A stretch of 64,000 nucleotides of DNA from Lachnospiraceae bacterium (GCA_030524525.1 JAUNGI010000011.1:1-64000), one strand, 5' to 3'. Counted from the stretch's first letter, positions 1 to 8,779 are shown. Numbers and translations: made by a program. The notes: generated from the sequence alone by a model not told the origin.

Positions 1-300
1 CTGCTGCGCAGCCCGCCGCAGGCGGAGAATCTCGCAAGCGAGATTCTTTGTTCTTTCATAGAAAAGCGCGTCCTATGAAACAAAAAACGCTCCGCGGGGA
101 TCGCACTGCGGCGGAGAGGAAGGTGCTGCTGCGCAGCCCGCCGCAGGCGGAGAATCTCGCAGGCGAGATTCTTTGTTCTTTCATAGGAAAATGCGTCCTA
201 TGAAACAAAAAACGCTCCGCGGGGATCGCACTGCGGCGGAGAGGAACTGTGTTGCCGGAGCGACCCGTCACAGGCGGAGAATCCCGCAAATGAGATTCAA
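1..300 (+). repeat. Dispersed hairpin repeat, two tandem copies
   Basis: Two head-to-tail copies with a 125-bp period (the second starts at 126). Each holds a CCGCC-GCA-GGCGG hairpin, an AATCTCGC/GCGAGATT hairpin, a TTTCATAG/CTATGAAA hairpin and a GC-rich CTCCGC/GCGGAG block. Related copies lie at 20664-20709, 29437-29518, 41243-41366 and 63141-63308. Open frames across it on the minus strand are by-products of the repeat. The window edge cuts the first copy. Confidence 0.85.
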
Positions 301-374
301 TGCTCTAATTATGTTGATATAACGAAATGACGGATCGAAATATAGAGAAGAATAAAATGAAAAACGAAAATCTA

Positions 375-404
375 TTGACAAAAAGGGTGCTGACATGCTA
401 ATAT
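375..404 (+). promoter_or_regulatory. Predicted sigma-A promoter for the small protein/ABC/M50 cassette
   Basis: TTGACA at 375-380, an 18-bp spacer, and TAATAT at 399-404. It lies in AT-rich DNA about 55 bp before the first gene of the cassette. The next three genes follow with gaps or overlaps of under 20 bp, so this is probably the promoter of all four. Confidence 0.6.
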
Positions 405-457
405 CTTGTAAAATGAGTAGGCCAACTTGTTTGAATTTCATTATAAGGAGGTGAAAA

Positions 458-898
458 ATGAAAAATACATTTGCGTCAATAACGGCAGCGACTGTACTTG
501 GGATTTGTGGGATAATAGCAACGTTAATCGGCTGCGCCACGACAATTATACTTGCCAACGAGTCGGAAGCTATCATTGACTTTTCCTTTAACAACGATGA
601 CTGCCATGATTATGTTACGATTGACCCTAAAAGCGGAACCATTAAGTATAATCTTATCCAAACGCAAGTGCCGTCTCGTGAGATCAATACTGAGGTAAAG
701 TATCGGGTAGCATATAAGGCAGGATATCAGTCATCGTACACGTGGAAATCATACCGATACTTGACCGGTAATAACGACTCTACGGGGTATCGATCTCTTG
801 TTGATCAAGGCGGTTGGTGGAAATACGAGGTCAAATTCAAACGTTATACCAACATTGGAAACTCGAAGGGGACATTAAAACTTAAGGTCGTGAAGTAA
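458..898 (+). CDS. Small secreted protein of unknown function, first gene of the ABC/M50 cassette
   Basis: This 146-residue protein is not one I recognise. The start has a strong ribosome binding site (AAGGAGGTG, 446-454). Residues 8-34 are hydrophobic, followed by ANESEA, which resembles a signal peptidase site. The remaining ~110 residues are polar and rich in Tyr, Lys, Ser and Thr, with only one cysteine (about position 49), and read like a small beta-rich secreted domain. It lies 17 bp before a fused ABC transporter and shares an operon with a second ABC fusion and an M50-type protease. That context suggests a substrate of the exporter, such as a bacteriocin or signal protein, or else an accessory subunit. 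The predicted secretion signal argues against a cytosolic role. Its AT-rich composition contrasts with the GC-rich genes after 4.8 kb and suggests transfer. The role is inferred from neighbours only. Confidence 0.7.
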   Translation: MKNTFASITAATVLGICGIIATLIGCATTIILANESEAIIDFSFNNDDCHDYVTIDPKSGTIKYNLIQTQVPSREINTEVKYRVAYKAGYQSSYTWKSYRYLTGNNDSTGYRSLVDQGGWWKYEVKFKRYTNIGNSKGTLKLKVVK

Positions 899-915
899 AA
901 ATGGAGTAAAAGTGA

Positions 916-2790
916 ATGCGCATTCATCATATTTGTGTAAAAAATAAGGCGGTATGTATTTCAAACATATATATTGATTTAACTCAACCCGGAGTGTATC
1001 AGTTGACTGGTGAGAATGGGACCGGAAAAACGTCGCTTATAGAGAGTATTGTTTTTGAAGATAATGATGCGGTGTTTGACGATCCTAATGAGGAAATCCT
1101 TTACCGGGAAGAGAGGGAGCGTTTATTTGCCTATGTCCCACAGGACATTGTAAGCTATAATGTGTCGGTCTGGGAGTATATGCGAAAGGGCTCTAAAATA
1201 AAACCAGAAAAAATAGAGACTTTATGCAGACAGACAGGTTTGTATCAGCAAATTGATTTTAAGAAGTCATTTCATTCCCTAAGCGGCGGGGAAAAGGTGA
1301 AGGTTGCGTTGATTACGGCCTTGCTAAAGGATACGCCGTATCTTTTTTTGGACGAGCCTACCAACAACTTAGACGATGAGGGGGTAAGGTGGTTCGTTGA
1401 CACCATTAAAAGGAGTCATAATAAAAAAATTGTGATTGCGTCTCATGATCCGAGAATTTCCGCATTGGTAAACGTTCAATTGGATATTGCAAAGCTTCCC
1501 AAAGATGCAGAAAAACATATGGGCGCTATCAAATCGGAGCAAAAACTGAGTAAGACCGGAAAGCAGGCTGTTCGAGGCTTGGTACTTACAAGGTCTGCTT
1601 TTTTGTATGCAGCTCTTGCATTGGTTTATGTGTTGATATTAGGCTGGACGTTTTCTGAACTATACAGCTATTTTTTTTCCAAAGAATCTCTTATGGATCC
1701 GGATATCATAGTTGTCTATTGTGCAGATGATGAGTACGGCGCACTAAACCAGACCTATGTGGAATGGAAACATTTGTCGATTGATGAAAACAAATACGAA
1801 ACCATGATGCCGCTTGCAAGTCTTTCACGGCTATCTTCCTCTGATTTAATTAAAGAAATTTACATTCGTGATGTGTCCTATTATGATTGTTATTTGAGAT
1901 TGGAATCGGACGAGCTCGTGGAGCAAGCGTTGATCTTTTCAATTCCCGAAATCATTCAGAAGGATGAACGCTTAATAAATCAGATGTCTGCCGATGAATT
2001 TACTTATCTGAAAAGCGGCAGGCTTCCGAAAGATAACGCCAAGGAGATAGTAGTATCGGCGGAGCTCCTTGCGCGGAATTATGGGATGAGTAATGAAGAT
2101 GCAGAGAACGCTATAGGAGAAACCATATCGCTTTTAGGAACAGATTATGAAATTGTAGGTATTGGGCTATGTTCGGTTTATTTGGTTTCCTATGAAAAAG
2201 GATGCAACTATGGCATCTACTATTTTGACCAGAGGGATTTCGAAGAGTTTTATGGAAAACAAAAAAAGGCGTTTGAGAAAACTCTATATGAAAATACAAT
2301 GTTGGAGTCGCTGTTGATTGTGACAAGGGAAAACTGCGAGGAAAGGCTCCTCCGAGAGCTGATTACAGAGTATCCTGCCAGCAATTATATTTCCAGAGAC
2401 TTTATCCTTACTTATCGGAAATCCATCAATCAGAAATTTTACAAAATCTCTGGAGGTTTGGGCTTGGCCATGTCGCTCCTTTATGGTATTAGTTTATATT
2501 TGATCTTCTCGGGGTACATAAAACAGTCGAGAAACAGAGTGTGCGATCTGTCAAACTATTATGCCTCGAAGAAAATAATATCATGGTATTATGGCGGGTA
2601 TTTTGCATTAAATGCGGGGTTGCTTTTGGTGATGGCGGCCATTCTGGGGATAATGAATCAGCGCTTCCATATGGATAAGTCTATTTTGCTCTATGAAGGA
2701 ATTTTCTGCATCCTTATGTTAATTCCTTCGCTTTTGGGCCTTTGGGTACAGAAAAGAAAGGCTTTTGAGAGGTATTCCGGTGATTGTTAA
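916..2790 (+). CDS. ABC transporter, ATPase fused to FtsX-like permease (first of a pair)
   Basis: A 624-residue single-chain half transporter with the ATPase first. Walker A GENGTGKT lies at residues 32-39, the PQD Q-loop at about 75-77, signature LSGGE at 122-126, Walker B YLFLDEP at about 142-148 and the H-loop His at 177. A hydrophobic segment follows at about 228-247, then an extracellular domain of roughly 260 residues and three more membrane segments near 514-534, 561-580 and 596-612. One membrane helix, a large outside domain and three helices is the MacB/FtsX permease plan. The start has GGAG upstream (904-907). The gene overlaps the next, similar fusion by 11 bp, so the two probably form a heterodimer. 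In MacB-type systems such complexes move peptides or lipids out of the membrane rather than importing nutrients. The substrate is unknown; the small secreted protein upstream is the obvious candidate. Confidence 0.85.
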   Translation: MRIHHICVKNKAVCISNIYIDLTQPGVYQLTGENGTGKTSLIESIVFEDNDAVFDDPNEEILYREERERLFAYVPQDIVSYNVSVWEYMRKGSKIKPEKIETLCRQTGLYQQIDFKKSFHSLSGGEKVKVALITALLKDTPYLFLDEPTNNLDDEGVRWFVDTIKRSHNKKIVIASHDPRISALVNVQLDIAKLPKDAEKHMGAIKSEQKLSKTGKQAVRGLVLTRSAFLYAALALVYVLILGWTFSELYSYFFSKESLMDPDIIVVYCADDEYGALNQTYVEWKHLSIDENKYETMMPLASLSRLSSSDLIKEIYIRDVSYYDCYLRLESDELVEQALIFSIPEIIQKDERLINQMSADEFTYLKSGRLPKDNAKEIVVSAELLARNYGMSNEDAENAIGETISLLGTDYEIVGIGLCSVYLVSYEKGCNYGIYYFDQRDFEEFYGKQKKAFEKTLYENTMLESLLIVTRENCEERLLRELITEYPASNYISRDFILTYRKSINQKFYKISGGLGLAMSLLYGISLYLIFSGYIKQSRNRVCDLSNYYASKKIISWYYGGYFALNAGLLLVMAAILGIMNQRFHMDKSILLYEGIFCILMLIPSLLGLWVQKRKAFERYSGDC

Positions 2791-4372
2791 ATATAGCCAG
2801 ATTGATATCGCAAAAAAGATTTTGCTCCCGGCAGGAGAACTGGATGTTGGGAGGAGTGGGATAACGGTAATACATGGTGCAAACGGAACCGGGAAAACGC
2901 TGTTGACAAAAAGGGTTTTGGAATATTGCCAAGACAATGGTGTTCGTGTGGGCTATGTAGATCAGTCAAATCGGCTTATTCTGGAAAACCTTTCGGTTTT
3001 GGAAAATATTGCAATGTCTTCCGGCGCAGAGAAACAGCAGGAGGTTGCGCAGATACTGGAGCAATACGGCTTTAACGATTTGCTTGCCCGCGACAGCAGA
3101 AGGCTGAGCGGCGGTGAAAAACGGCTGGTTTGCTTGTTGCGGGAGTTATTGTTTGAAAATGACCTGTACATATTAGATGAACCAACGAACGACCTGTCAT
3201 ATGCTACGGTGGAGAAGCTGTTATATCTTATTTTGGGTGTATCTAATAGCAGACCTTTGGTGATTGTATCGCATGATGACCGTATTGCAAGATATGCCAA
3301 ACAGATTGTGACGTCAAAGAGAGGAACTGTGGAAGTCTGCCAAACAGAGCGGGTTTTTGCCGCCAATGAAATACAGCCTCTTAAGAAAGAATTGTCTTCC
3401 AAGTTTCTTCGAAAGAATTTTCCCGCCTTTTGGATGTTGCTGCTGTTTCTTCTGCTTCAGTTTTTATTGCTGGTGGGAGCGGGGTTGAGTCAAGAAGCGG
3501 ATACATCCGCGCGTCGGAAAATACAGAAGGATGATATGGAAATCTTTCTTCCCATATCGGAAAGCGGGAGGGAATATGCCGCTGACGCGGTGCCGATCGG
3601 TTTTGTGACTTTATTGTACAACGAATATACTGTTTGGGAGCTTATAGAGCTTTTTGAGGAGTTTGAGGAGAATTTTCAACGTGTAAGCACTGTGTTTGTA
3701 TTGGATGAACTTTATCAGAAGCTGCCCTGTGAAAAATATATTCGTGAGTTATATGACGCGGAAACTCAGACTTTCTTCTTTGATGCTTCCAACGAAGGAG
3801 GAACGCAAAGAATACAGGAGTTTCACAGCCAATTGCTGCAAAATCAAACTTCTCAGAGCTACATTTCCCATATAACGTTAACGGCCGATGACTGGCAAGA
3901 AGTGTATGCCATTCTGTGCGCAGATGAGTACAGGTATCGAAAGGTGTACGTATATTCTTCGGAGGTTGGGGAACTGGTTGAAAAAATAGAAGGCTTAATA
4001 CAACTGACCGTGTATGTAAAATATGAAGCGTTGGCTTTTTTGATAACGATTCTGAGCAGCCTGCTCATGGAGAAAAACTGGGCGAGAAGGAACAAGAATC
4101 GCGCAATGCTTTTTTATCAATACGGCTATAAAAAAGAAGAAGTCATTAGTAACTCCTTGAAGAAAAAGGATAACCTTCTGATTCTTGTTTCTTATTTTTG
4201 TGTGCTTCTTTTGTTTGGCTGCCTGTTCTGGTACGTTAAAAGGACAAGTCTGGAGCTGCTGCTTCCGTGGCTTTCTATTAGTATGGTGATGGCGCTTGCT
4301 GTTTATGCTATTCAGCGCAGGCTTCGTATCCATACGGTGCAGGGTGGAATGACTTGGAAATGGCGGGGATAA
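2780..4372 (+). CDS. ABC transporter, ATPase fused to FtsX-like permease (second of a pair)
   Basis: I chose the GTG at 2780, which has GAGAGG seven bases upstream and overlaps the end of the preceding gene; a TTG at 2765 is the alternative. The 530-residue product repeats its partner's plan. Walker A GANGTGKT is at 33-40, signature LSGGE at 109-113, Walker B LYILDEP at about 129-135 and the H-loop His at 165. A membrane segment follows near 215-235, then an outside domain and about three C-terminal helices. Sequence identity between the two fusions looks low outside the ATP-binding motifs, as expected for an old heterodimer. Both ATP sites look intact. Translation is probably coupled to the upstream fusion. 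Function is as a membrane exporter or extractor paired with the first fusion; the substrate cannot be read from sequence. Confidence 0.85.
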   Translation: MIVKYSQIDIAKKILLPAGELDVGRSGITVIHGANGTGKTLLTKRVLEYCQDNGVRVGYVDQSNRLILENLSVLENIAMSSGAEKQQEVAQILEQYGFNDLLARDSRRLSGGEKRLVCLLRELLFENDLYILDEPTNDLSYATVEKLLYLILGVSNSRPLVIVSHDDRIARYAKQIVTSKRGTVEVCQTERVFAANEIQPLKKELSSKFLRKNFPAFWMLLLFLLLQFLLLVGAGLSQEADTSARRKIQKDDMEIFLPISESGREYAADAVPIGFVTLLYNEYTVWELIELFEEFEENFQRVSTVFVLDELYQKLPCEKYIRELYDAETQTFFFDASNEGGTQRIQEFHSQLLQNQTSQSYISHITLTADDWQEVYAILCADEYRYRKVYVYSSEVGELVEKIEGLIQLTVYVKYEALAFLITILSSLLMEKNWARRNKNRAMLFYQYGYKKEEVISNSLKKKDNLLILVSYFCVLLLFGCLFWYVKRTSLELLLPWLSISMVMALAVYAIQRRLRIHTVQGGMTWKWRG

Positions 4373-4376
4373 AATC

Positions 4377-4787
4377 GTGAAGCTTATATTGCATTTGTAT
4401 TGTATTATTGCATTCTCCGTTGTTTTTCATGAGCTTGGGCATTTGCTGGCAGCCGTTGTGCTTCATGTCAAGGTTGAGAAGATTCATATTGGCACAGGGA
4501 ATGCTTGGGTGCACTGGAGAAAAATAGAAATCTCTCCGCTGATATTTAGCGCGTATGTTGTCTTTGAGGAGAAAAAGTTGTATTCTATATCCAAAAAGGG
4601 TATTTTGCTTATGGGGTTGTCTGGGGCGGCGGTTAATTTGTTGTTTCTTGCCATGGGGATATTTTTATTAAGGGGAATGGATGCAATATTCTGTACAGGA
4701 ACGCAGTTCGCTCTTTTGGTCGTAAATTTGCTTCCCTTTGAAAACACGGATATGGGGCGCATGATCCGGCTAGGGAGCAAAGAGTGA
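4377..4787 (+). CDS. Small M50-like (site-2 protease family) membrane metalloprotease
   Basis: This 136-residue membrane protein starts with GTG four bases after the second ABC fusion. HELGH at residues 18-22 lies inside the first hydrophobic segment, as in M50 intramembrane zinc proteases. Near residues 116-127 is NLLPFENTDMGR, which resembles the family's second motif (NxxPxxxxDG), with the Asp as third zinc ligand and Met in place of the usual context after it. It is much shorter than typical M50 enzymes and close to a minimal catalytic core. M50 proteins next to ABC transporters occur in peptide export and immunity loci, for example yydH beside yydIJ in Bacillus. The likely role is cleaving the exported protein or a leader within the membrane. 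Whether it is active is not certain, because the second motif departs from consensus. Confidence 0.75.
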   Translation: MKLILHLYCIIAFSVVFHELGHLLAAVVLHVKVEKIHIGTGNAWVHWRKIEISPLIFSAYVVFEEKKLYSISKKGILLMGLSGAAVNLLFLAMGIFLLRGMDAIFCTGTQFALLVVNLLPFENTDMGRMIRLGSKE

Positions 4788-4841
4788 AAATAAGTAATCG
4801 GAGATAGACCGAGAAAACTGTAAAAGCAATAAAGGGACAGT

Positions 4842-5741
4842 ATGGAAATGAACATACAAAAATGGCTAAGGGAAAACACCTCCTCTCTCGTCGGGAAAAC
4901 CGTCGCCGTGACCGGCACGACCGGCGGTCTTGGGCGCGAGCTGTGCCGTAATTTGGCGGGGCTTGGCGCGTCGCTGATCCTGCTCGATCGAAACCGGGAG
5001 CGCTCGGAAGCCTTTCGGACGGAGCTTATGCGGGATTTTCCGGGCGCGTCGGTTCGCTGCTTCCCGGTGGAGCTGGAGGACATCGAGTCGGTGCGCGAGG
5101 TTACGGAGCGGCTTCGCCGGGAGCCGCTTGACGTTCTGATCCACAATGCCGGGGCATACAGCATCCCCCGGCATACATGCACGACCGGGCTGGACAATGT
5201 ATTTCAGATCAATTTTGTATCGCCCTATTATATGACGCGGGAGCTGCTGCCGCTGCTTCGGGAGCGGGGCGGCAGGGTCGTCGCCGTGGGCAGCATCGCC
5301 CATACCTATTCCAAAAGCGACGCCCGGGACGTTGATTTTTCGGGGCGCAGGCAAGCCTCAAAGGTTTACGGAAATTCGAAGCGCTATCTGATGTTTGCTC
5401 TGTCGGAGCTGTTCCGCGAGGAAAAGCAGGCTCACGTCAGCATCGTGCATCCCGGCATCAGCTTCACGAATATTACCGCGCATTATCCGAAACCGATCTT
5501 TGCCGTGATCAAGCGCCCAATGAAGGTGATCTTTATGAAGCCGAAAAAGGCCTGCCTTTCGATCCTTTCCGGCGTGTTTGACTCCTGCGCGCCGTGCGAG
5601 TGGATCGGTCCGGCCGTTTTTAATGTTTGGGGCTTTCCGAAGAAAAAGAAGCTGACAACATGCGGCAGGGAGGAGCGGCTGCAGATCGCGGCACGCGCGG
5701 AACGGATCTACCGGGAATTGTCGGAGACGCAACATAAATAA
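4842..5741 (+). CDS. Short-chain dehydrogenase/reductase (SDR)
   Basis: A 299-residue classical-type SDR. The Rossmann motif TGTTGGLG (24-31) binds NAD(P), followed by HNAG (101-104), and the catalytic set is Ser151, Tyr176 and Lys180 (YGNSK). The C-terminal ~80 residues extend past the usual 250-residue length, as in retinol-dehydrogenase-like or WW-domain-oxidoreductase-like SDRs. The substrate cannot be told. GC content rises sharply here, which marks the right edge of the AT-rich cassette. GGGAC just before the start is a modest ribosome binding site; a Met two codons on is the alternative start. The next gene, glgP, has its own promoter region, so this is probably a single-gene unit. Confidence 0.85.
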   Translation: MEMNIQKWLRENTSSLVGKTVAVTGTTGGLGRELCRNLAGLGASLILLDRNRERSEAFRTELMRDFPGASVRCFPVELEDIESVREVTERLRREPLDVLIHNAGAYSIPRHTCTTGLDNVFQINFVSPYYMTRELLPLLRERGGRVVAVGSIAHTYSKSDARDVDFSGRRQASKVYGNSKRYLMFALSELFREEKQAHVSIVHPGISFTNITAHYPKPIFAVIKRPMKVIFMKPKKACLSILSGVFDSCAPCEWIGPAVFNVWGFPKKKKLTTCGREERLQIAARAERIYRELSETQHK

Positions 5742-5828
5742 CTTTGTTTTGCTGTTCAAATTGTTACACGGCTCGAACAAAAAAACGACTTTTTTGTAAC
5801 ATTTCCGTATGGAAGTTTCAGCCGCGCT

Positions 5829-6052
5829 ATGGTATAATGTGCTAAACGCGTTGCGTTTAGCACTTCTGAATTGAGGGTGCGCTAAAGCGCACGAGATCAT
5901 GGTATCATGTGCAAAATGCTTCGCATTTAGCACTTCTGAAACTAGTGTGCGCTAAAGCGCACGAAATCAGGGTATCATGTGCAAAACGCTGTGCGTTTAG
6001 CACTTCTGAATTAAGTGTGCGCTAAAGCGCACCAAGTTATGGTATAATGTGC
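5829..6052 (+). repeat. Tandem 70-bp array of hairpins and -10-like elements upstream of glgP
   Basis: Three full units (5829-5898, 5899-5968, 5969-6038) have exactly 70-bp spacing, and a fourth begins at 6039. Each unit starts with a -10-like box (TGGTATAAT, TGGTATCAT, GGGTATCAT, then TGGTATAAT again). Next comes an 11-bp hairpin (GTGCTAAACGC/GCGTTTAGCAC in unit 1), then a 6-bp hairpin GTGCGC-TAAA-GCGCAC. In unit 2 the first stem changes on both sides (ATGC/GCAT for ACGC/GCGT), a compensatory change that argues for selection on the hairpin. Units 2 and 3 each carry one mismatch in that stem. Confidence 0.9.
6040..6048 (+). promoter_or_regulatory. Extended -10 promoter element for glgP (last array unit)
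   Basis: TGGTATAAT is a perfect extended -10 (TGN-TATAAT) at the start of the incomplete fourth unit. I see no good -35 box, as is usual for extended -10 promoters. Transcription would start about 100 bp before glgP. The first array unit carries the same perfect box at 5830-5838, so several start sites are possible. Confidence 0.5.
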
Positions 6053-6158
6053 GAAAAGGAAAATAAGGCGTACAAAAACGTGCGCAGTTGAGGTATAGCA
6101 ATTTCGTATTGGGTAATTTTAGAAATGCGTGGAAATCGGCGCAGGAAATGAGGAAGAT

Positions 6159-8618
6159 ATGGTATTTAATAAGAAGGAATTCAAGAAAAATGTTCAGGAT
6201 TACCTGAAGACGTTTTACCGACGCACCGTGGAAGACGCTTCCCAGCAGCAGATCTATTCTGCCGTTGCGTTTGCGGTAAAGGATTATATCGTGGATCAGT
6301 GGGCGGCGAGCCAAAAGGCGTTTGAGCGGGAAGATGCGAAGACCGTGTACTATCTTTCCATGGAATTCTTGATGGGACGTGCGCTCGGCAACAATATCAT
6401 CAACCTGAAAGCGAATAAAGAGGTTCGGAAGGCGCTGGAGGAGCTGGGGCTTGATCTGGATGTGATCGAGGATCAGGAGCCTGATCCCGCGCTCGGCAAC
6501 GGCGGCTTGGGACGTCTGGCAGCCTGCTTTTTGGATTCGCTGGCAACGCTGGGCTATCCCGCATACGGCTGCGGCATCCGCTACAAATACGGTATGTTTA
6601 TGCAGCAGATCAAGGACGGTTTTCAGGTGGAGCGTCCCGACGACTGGCTCAAGGACGGCAACCCGTTTGAAATCAAGCGTTCCGAATATGCCTGCGAGGT
6701 CAAGTTCGGCGGCTATGTCCGTTATTCCAAGGATGCGGACGGCAGAGAGCATTTCACGCAGGAAAATTATCAGTCGGTTATGGCGATCCCTTACGATCTG
6801 CCGGTTGTGGGCTACGGCAACAACGTGGTCAACACGCTGCGTATCTGGGATGCGGAGGCGATCGACAATTTCAATCTGGAGTCCTTTGACCGGGGCGATT
6901 ATCATAAGGCGGTGGAGCAGCAGAATCTGGCAAGAACTATCTGCGAGGTGCTCTATCCGAACGATAATCACTATGCCGGCAAGGAGCTTCGCTTAAAGCA
7001 GCAGTATTTCTTCGTATCGGCAAGCGTCCAGCGTGCGGTTGCCAAGTACATGGAGAAGCACGACGATATACACGGGCTGGCGGACAAGGTCGTATTCCAG
7101 CTCAACGATACGCATCCGACCGTGACCGTGCCGGAGCTGATGCGTATTTTGATGGACGACTACTTCCTGTCTTGGGACGAGGCATGGGCGATCACGAGCA
7201 AGTGCTGCGCATACACCAACCATACGATCATGTCCGAGGCGCTCGAAAAGTGGCCGCTGGAGCTGTTCTCCCGTCTGCTGCCGCGCGTGTACCAGATCGT
7301 TGAGGAGATCAACCGCCGGTTCGTGGCGCAGATCCAAGAGAAATATCCGAACAATTACGAAAAGATCCAGAAGATGGCGATTTTGATGGACGGTCAGGTG
7401 CGGATGGCAAATCTGGCGATCGTTGCCGGATTCTCCGTAAACGGCGTTGCCCGTCTGCATACCGAGATCCTCAAAAAAGAGCAGCTTCGCGATTTCTACG
7501 AGCTGTGGCCGGAGAAGTTCAACAACAAGACCAACGGTATCACGCAGAGACGCTTCCTGCTTCACGGGAACCCGCTGCTGGCAAGCTGGGTGACCTCCAA
7601 GGTCGGCGACGAGTGGATCACCGATCTGCCGCGGATCAGCGGACTGGCGATCTATGCCGACGACGAGAAATGCCAGAAGGAATTCATGAACATCAAATAT
7701 CAGAATAAGCTGCGGCTGGCGGAGTATATCAAGGAGCATAACGGCATTGAGGTAGACCCGCGCTCGATCTTTGACGTACAGGTAAAGCGTCTGCACGAGT
7801 ACAAGAGACAGCTGCTGAACATTCTGCATGTTATGCATCTGTATAACGTGCTGAAAATGAATCCGGATATGGATTTCTATCCGAGAACCTTCATTTTCGG
7901 CGCAAAGGCAAGCGCCGGCTACCGCAGAGCAAAGCTGATCATCAAGCTGATCAACAACGTAGCGGATGTGATCAATCACGACGAGAGCATCAAGGGCAAG
8001 ATCAAGGTCGTTTTCATTGAGAATTACCGTGTGTCCAACGCCGAGTGGATCTTCGCGGCAGCCGATGTTTCCGAGCAGATCTCGACCGCCAGCAAGGAGG
8101 CCTCCGGTACCGGCAACATGAAGTTCATGCTGAACGGCGCGCTGACGCTGGGAACCATGGACGGAGCCAACGTGGAGATCGTGGAAGAGGTCGGAGAGGA
8201 GAACGCCTTTATTTTCGGACTCTCCTCCGATGAGGTCATCAATTACGAGAACAACGGCGGCTATGAGCCGAAGGAGATTTACAATACGGATCAGGATATC
8301 CGGATGGTGCTGACGCAGCTCATCAACGGCTTTTATTCTCCGGAGGACCCGGAGCTGTTCCGCGAGCTGTATAATTCGCTGCTTGAGAGAAACGGCGGCG
8401 AGCGCGCAGACCAGTATTTTATTCTGAAGGACTTCCGTTCGTACGAGGCGGCGCAGAAGCGCGTTGAGGCGGCATACCGCAACGAAGCGGCATGGGCAAA
8501 GAGCTGCATCCTGAACGTGGCAAAGAGCGGCAAGTTTACGTCCGACCGTACGATCGAGGAATATGTACGCGATATCTGGCACCTGAAAAAGGTTAAGGTA
8601 ACGCTGGACGACAAGTAA
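6159..8618 (+). CDS. glgP: Glycogen/starch phosphorylase
   Basis: This enzyme releases glucose 1-phosphate from alpha-1,4-glucan ends using phosphate and a pyridoxal phosphate cofactor. I chose the ATG at 6159, with GAGGA upstream, over a GTG at 6129; it gives 819 residues, normal for the family. Visible motifs are NGGLGRLAACFLDS, the RYKYGMF region, VKRLHEYKRQ, and EASGTGNMKFMLNGA, whose Lys holds the pyridoxal phosphate. No other glycogen gene is in the window. Upstream sits the unusual 70-bp hairpin/-10 array, suggesting control at transcription start or attenuation. A strong terminator follows. In anaerobes this enzyme mobilises stored glycogen or maltodextrins; substrate preference cannot be told by eye. 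Confidence 0.96.
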   Translation: MVFNKKEFKKNVQDYLKTFYRRTVEDASQQQIYSAVAFAVKDYIVDQWAASQKAFEREDAKTVYYLSMEFLMGRALGNNIINLKANKEVRKALEELGLDLDVIEDQEPDPALGNGGLGRLAACFLDSLATLGYPAYGCGIRYKYGMFMQQIKDGFQVERPDDWLKDGNPFEIKRSEYACEVKFGGYVRYSKDADGREHFTQENYQSVMAIPYDLPVVGYGNNVVNTLRIWDAEAIDNFNLESFDRGDYHKAVEQQNLARTICEVLYPNDNHYAGKELRLKQQYFFVSASVQRAVAKYMEKHDDIHGLADKVVFQLNDTHPTVTVPELMRILMDDYFLSWDEAWAITSKCCAYTNHTIMSEALEKWPLELFSRLLPRVYQIVEEINRRFVAQIQEKYPNNYEKIQKMAILMDGQVRMANLAIVAGFSVNGVARLHTEILKKEQLRDFYELWPEKFNNKTNGITQRRFLLHGNPLLASWVTSKVGDEWITDLPRISGLAIYADDEKCQKEFMNIKYQNKLRLAEYIKEHNGIEVDPRSIFDVQVKRLHEYKRQLLNILHVMHLYNVLKMNPDMDFYPRTFIFGAKASAGYRRAKLIIKLINNVADVINHDESIKGKIKVVFIENYRVSNAEWIFAAADVSEQISTASKEASGTGNMKFMLNGALTLGTMDGANVEIVEEVGEENAFIFGLSSDEVINYENNGGYEPKEIYNTDQDIRMVLTQLINGFYSPEDPELFRELYNSLLERNGGERADQYFILKDFRSYEAAQKRVEAAYRNEAAWAKSCILNVAKSGKFTSDRTIEEYVRDIWHLKKVKVTLDDK

Positions 8619-8654
8619 AAACGGCTCCTTAGGAAGCTAATGGAGAAAAGAAAG

Positions 8655-8686
8655 GCAGGTGCGGGAGCGTTCGCACCTGCTTTTTT
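8655..8686 (+). terminator. Rho-independent terminator of glgP
   Basis: GCAGGTGCG/CGCACCTGC stem with an 8-base loop followed by six T, 37 bp past the glgP stop. Confidence 0.9.
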
Positions 8687-8750
8687 CTTAAAAAAGAGGG
8701 AAAAAAGTCGTTTTTTACGTCGATTTTACGATAACGTGCAAGAAAACGTA

Positions 8751-8779
8751 TGGACAGAAATGGCATACTTTGTTAAAAT
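8751..8779 (+). promoter_or_regulatory. Predicted sigma-A promoter of the beta-helix surface protein
   Basis: TGGACA (8751-8756), a 17-bp spacer, and TAAAAT (8774-8779). The leader of about 75 bases contains a start-stop ATG-TAA at 8853-8858, four bases before the gene's own ATG. Confidence 0.55.

Noticed and set aside
5829-6052. CRISPR array or integron attC-like site before glgP
   Set aside because: The whole 70-bp unit is conserved, with no variable spacers, and no integrase gene is present.
6993-8582. 529-codon minus-strand frame over glgP
   Set aside because: It is the shadow of a clear glycogen phosphorylase. It shows no motifs and an unnatural composition.
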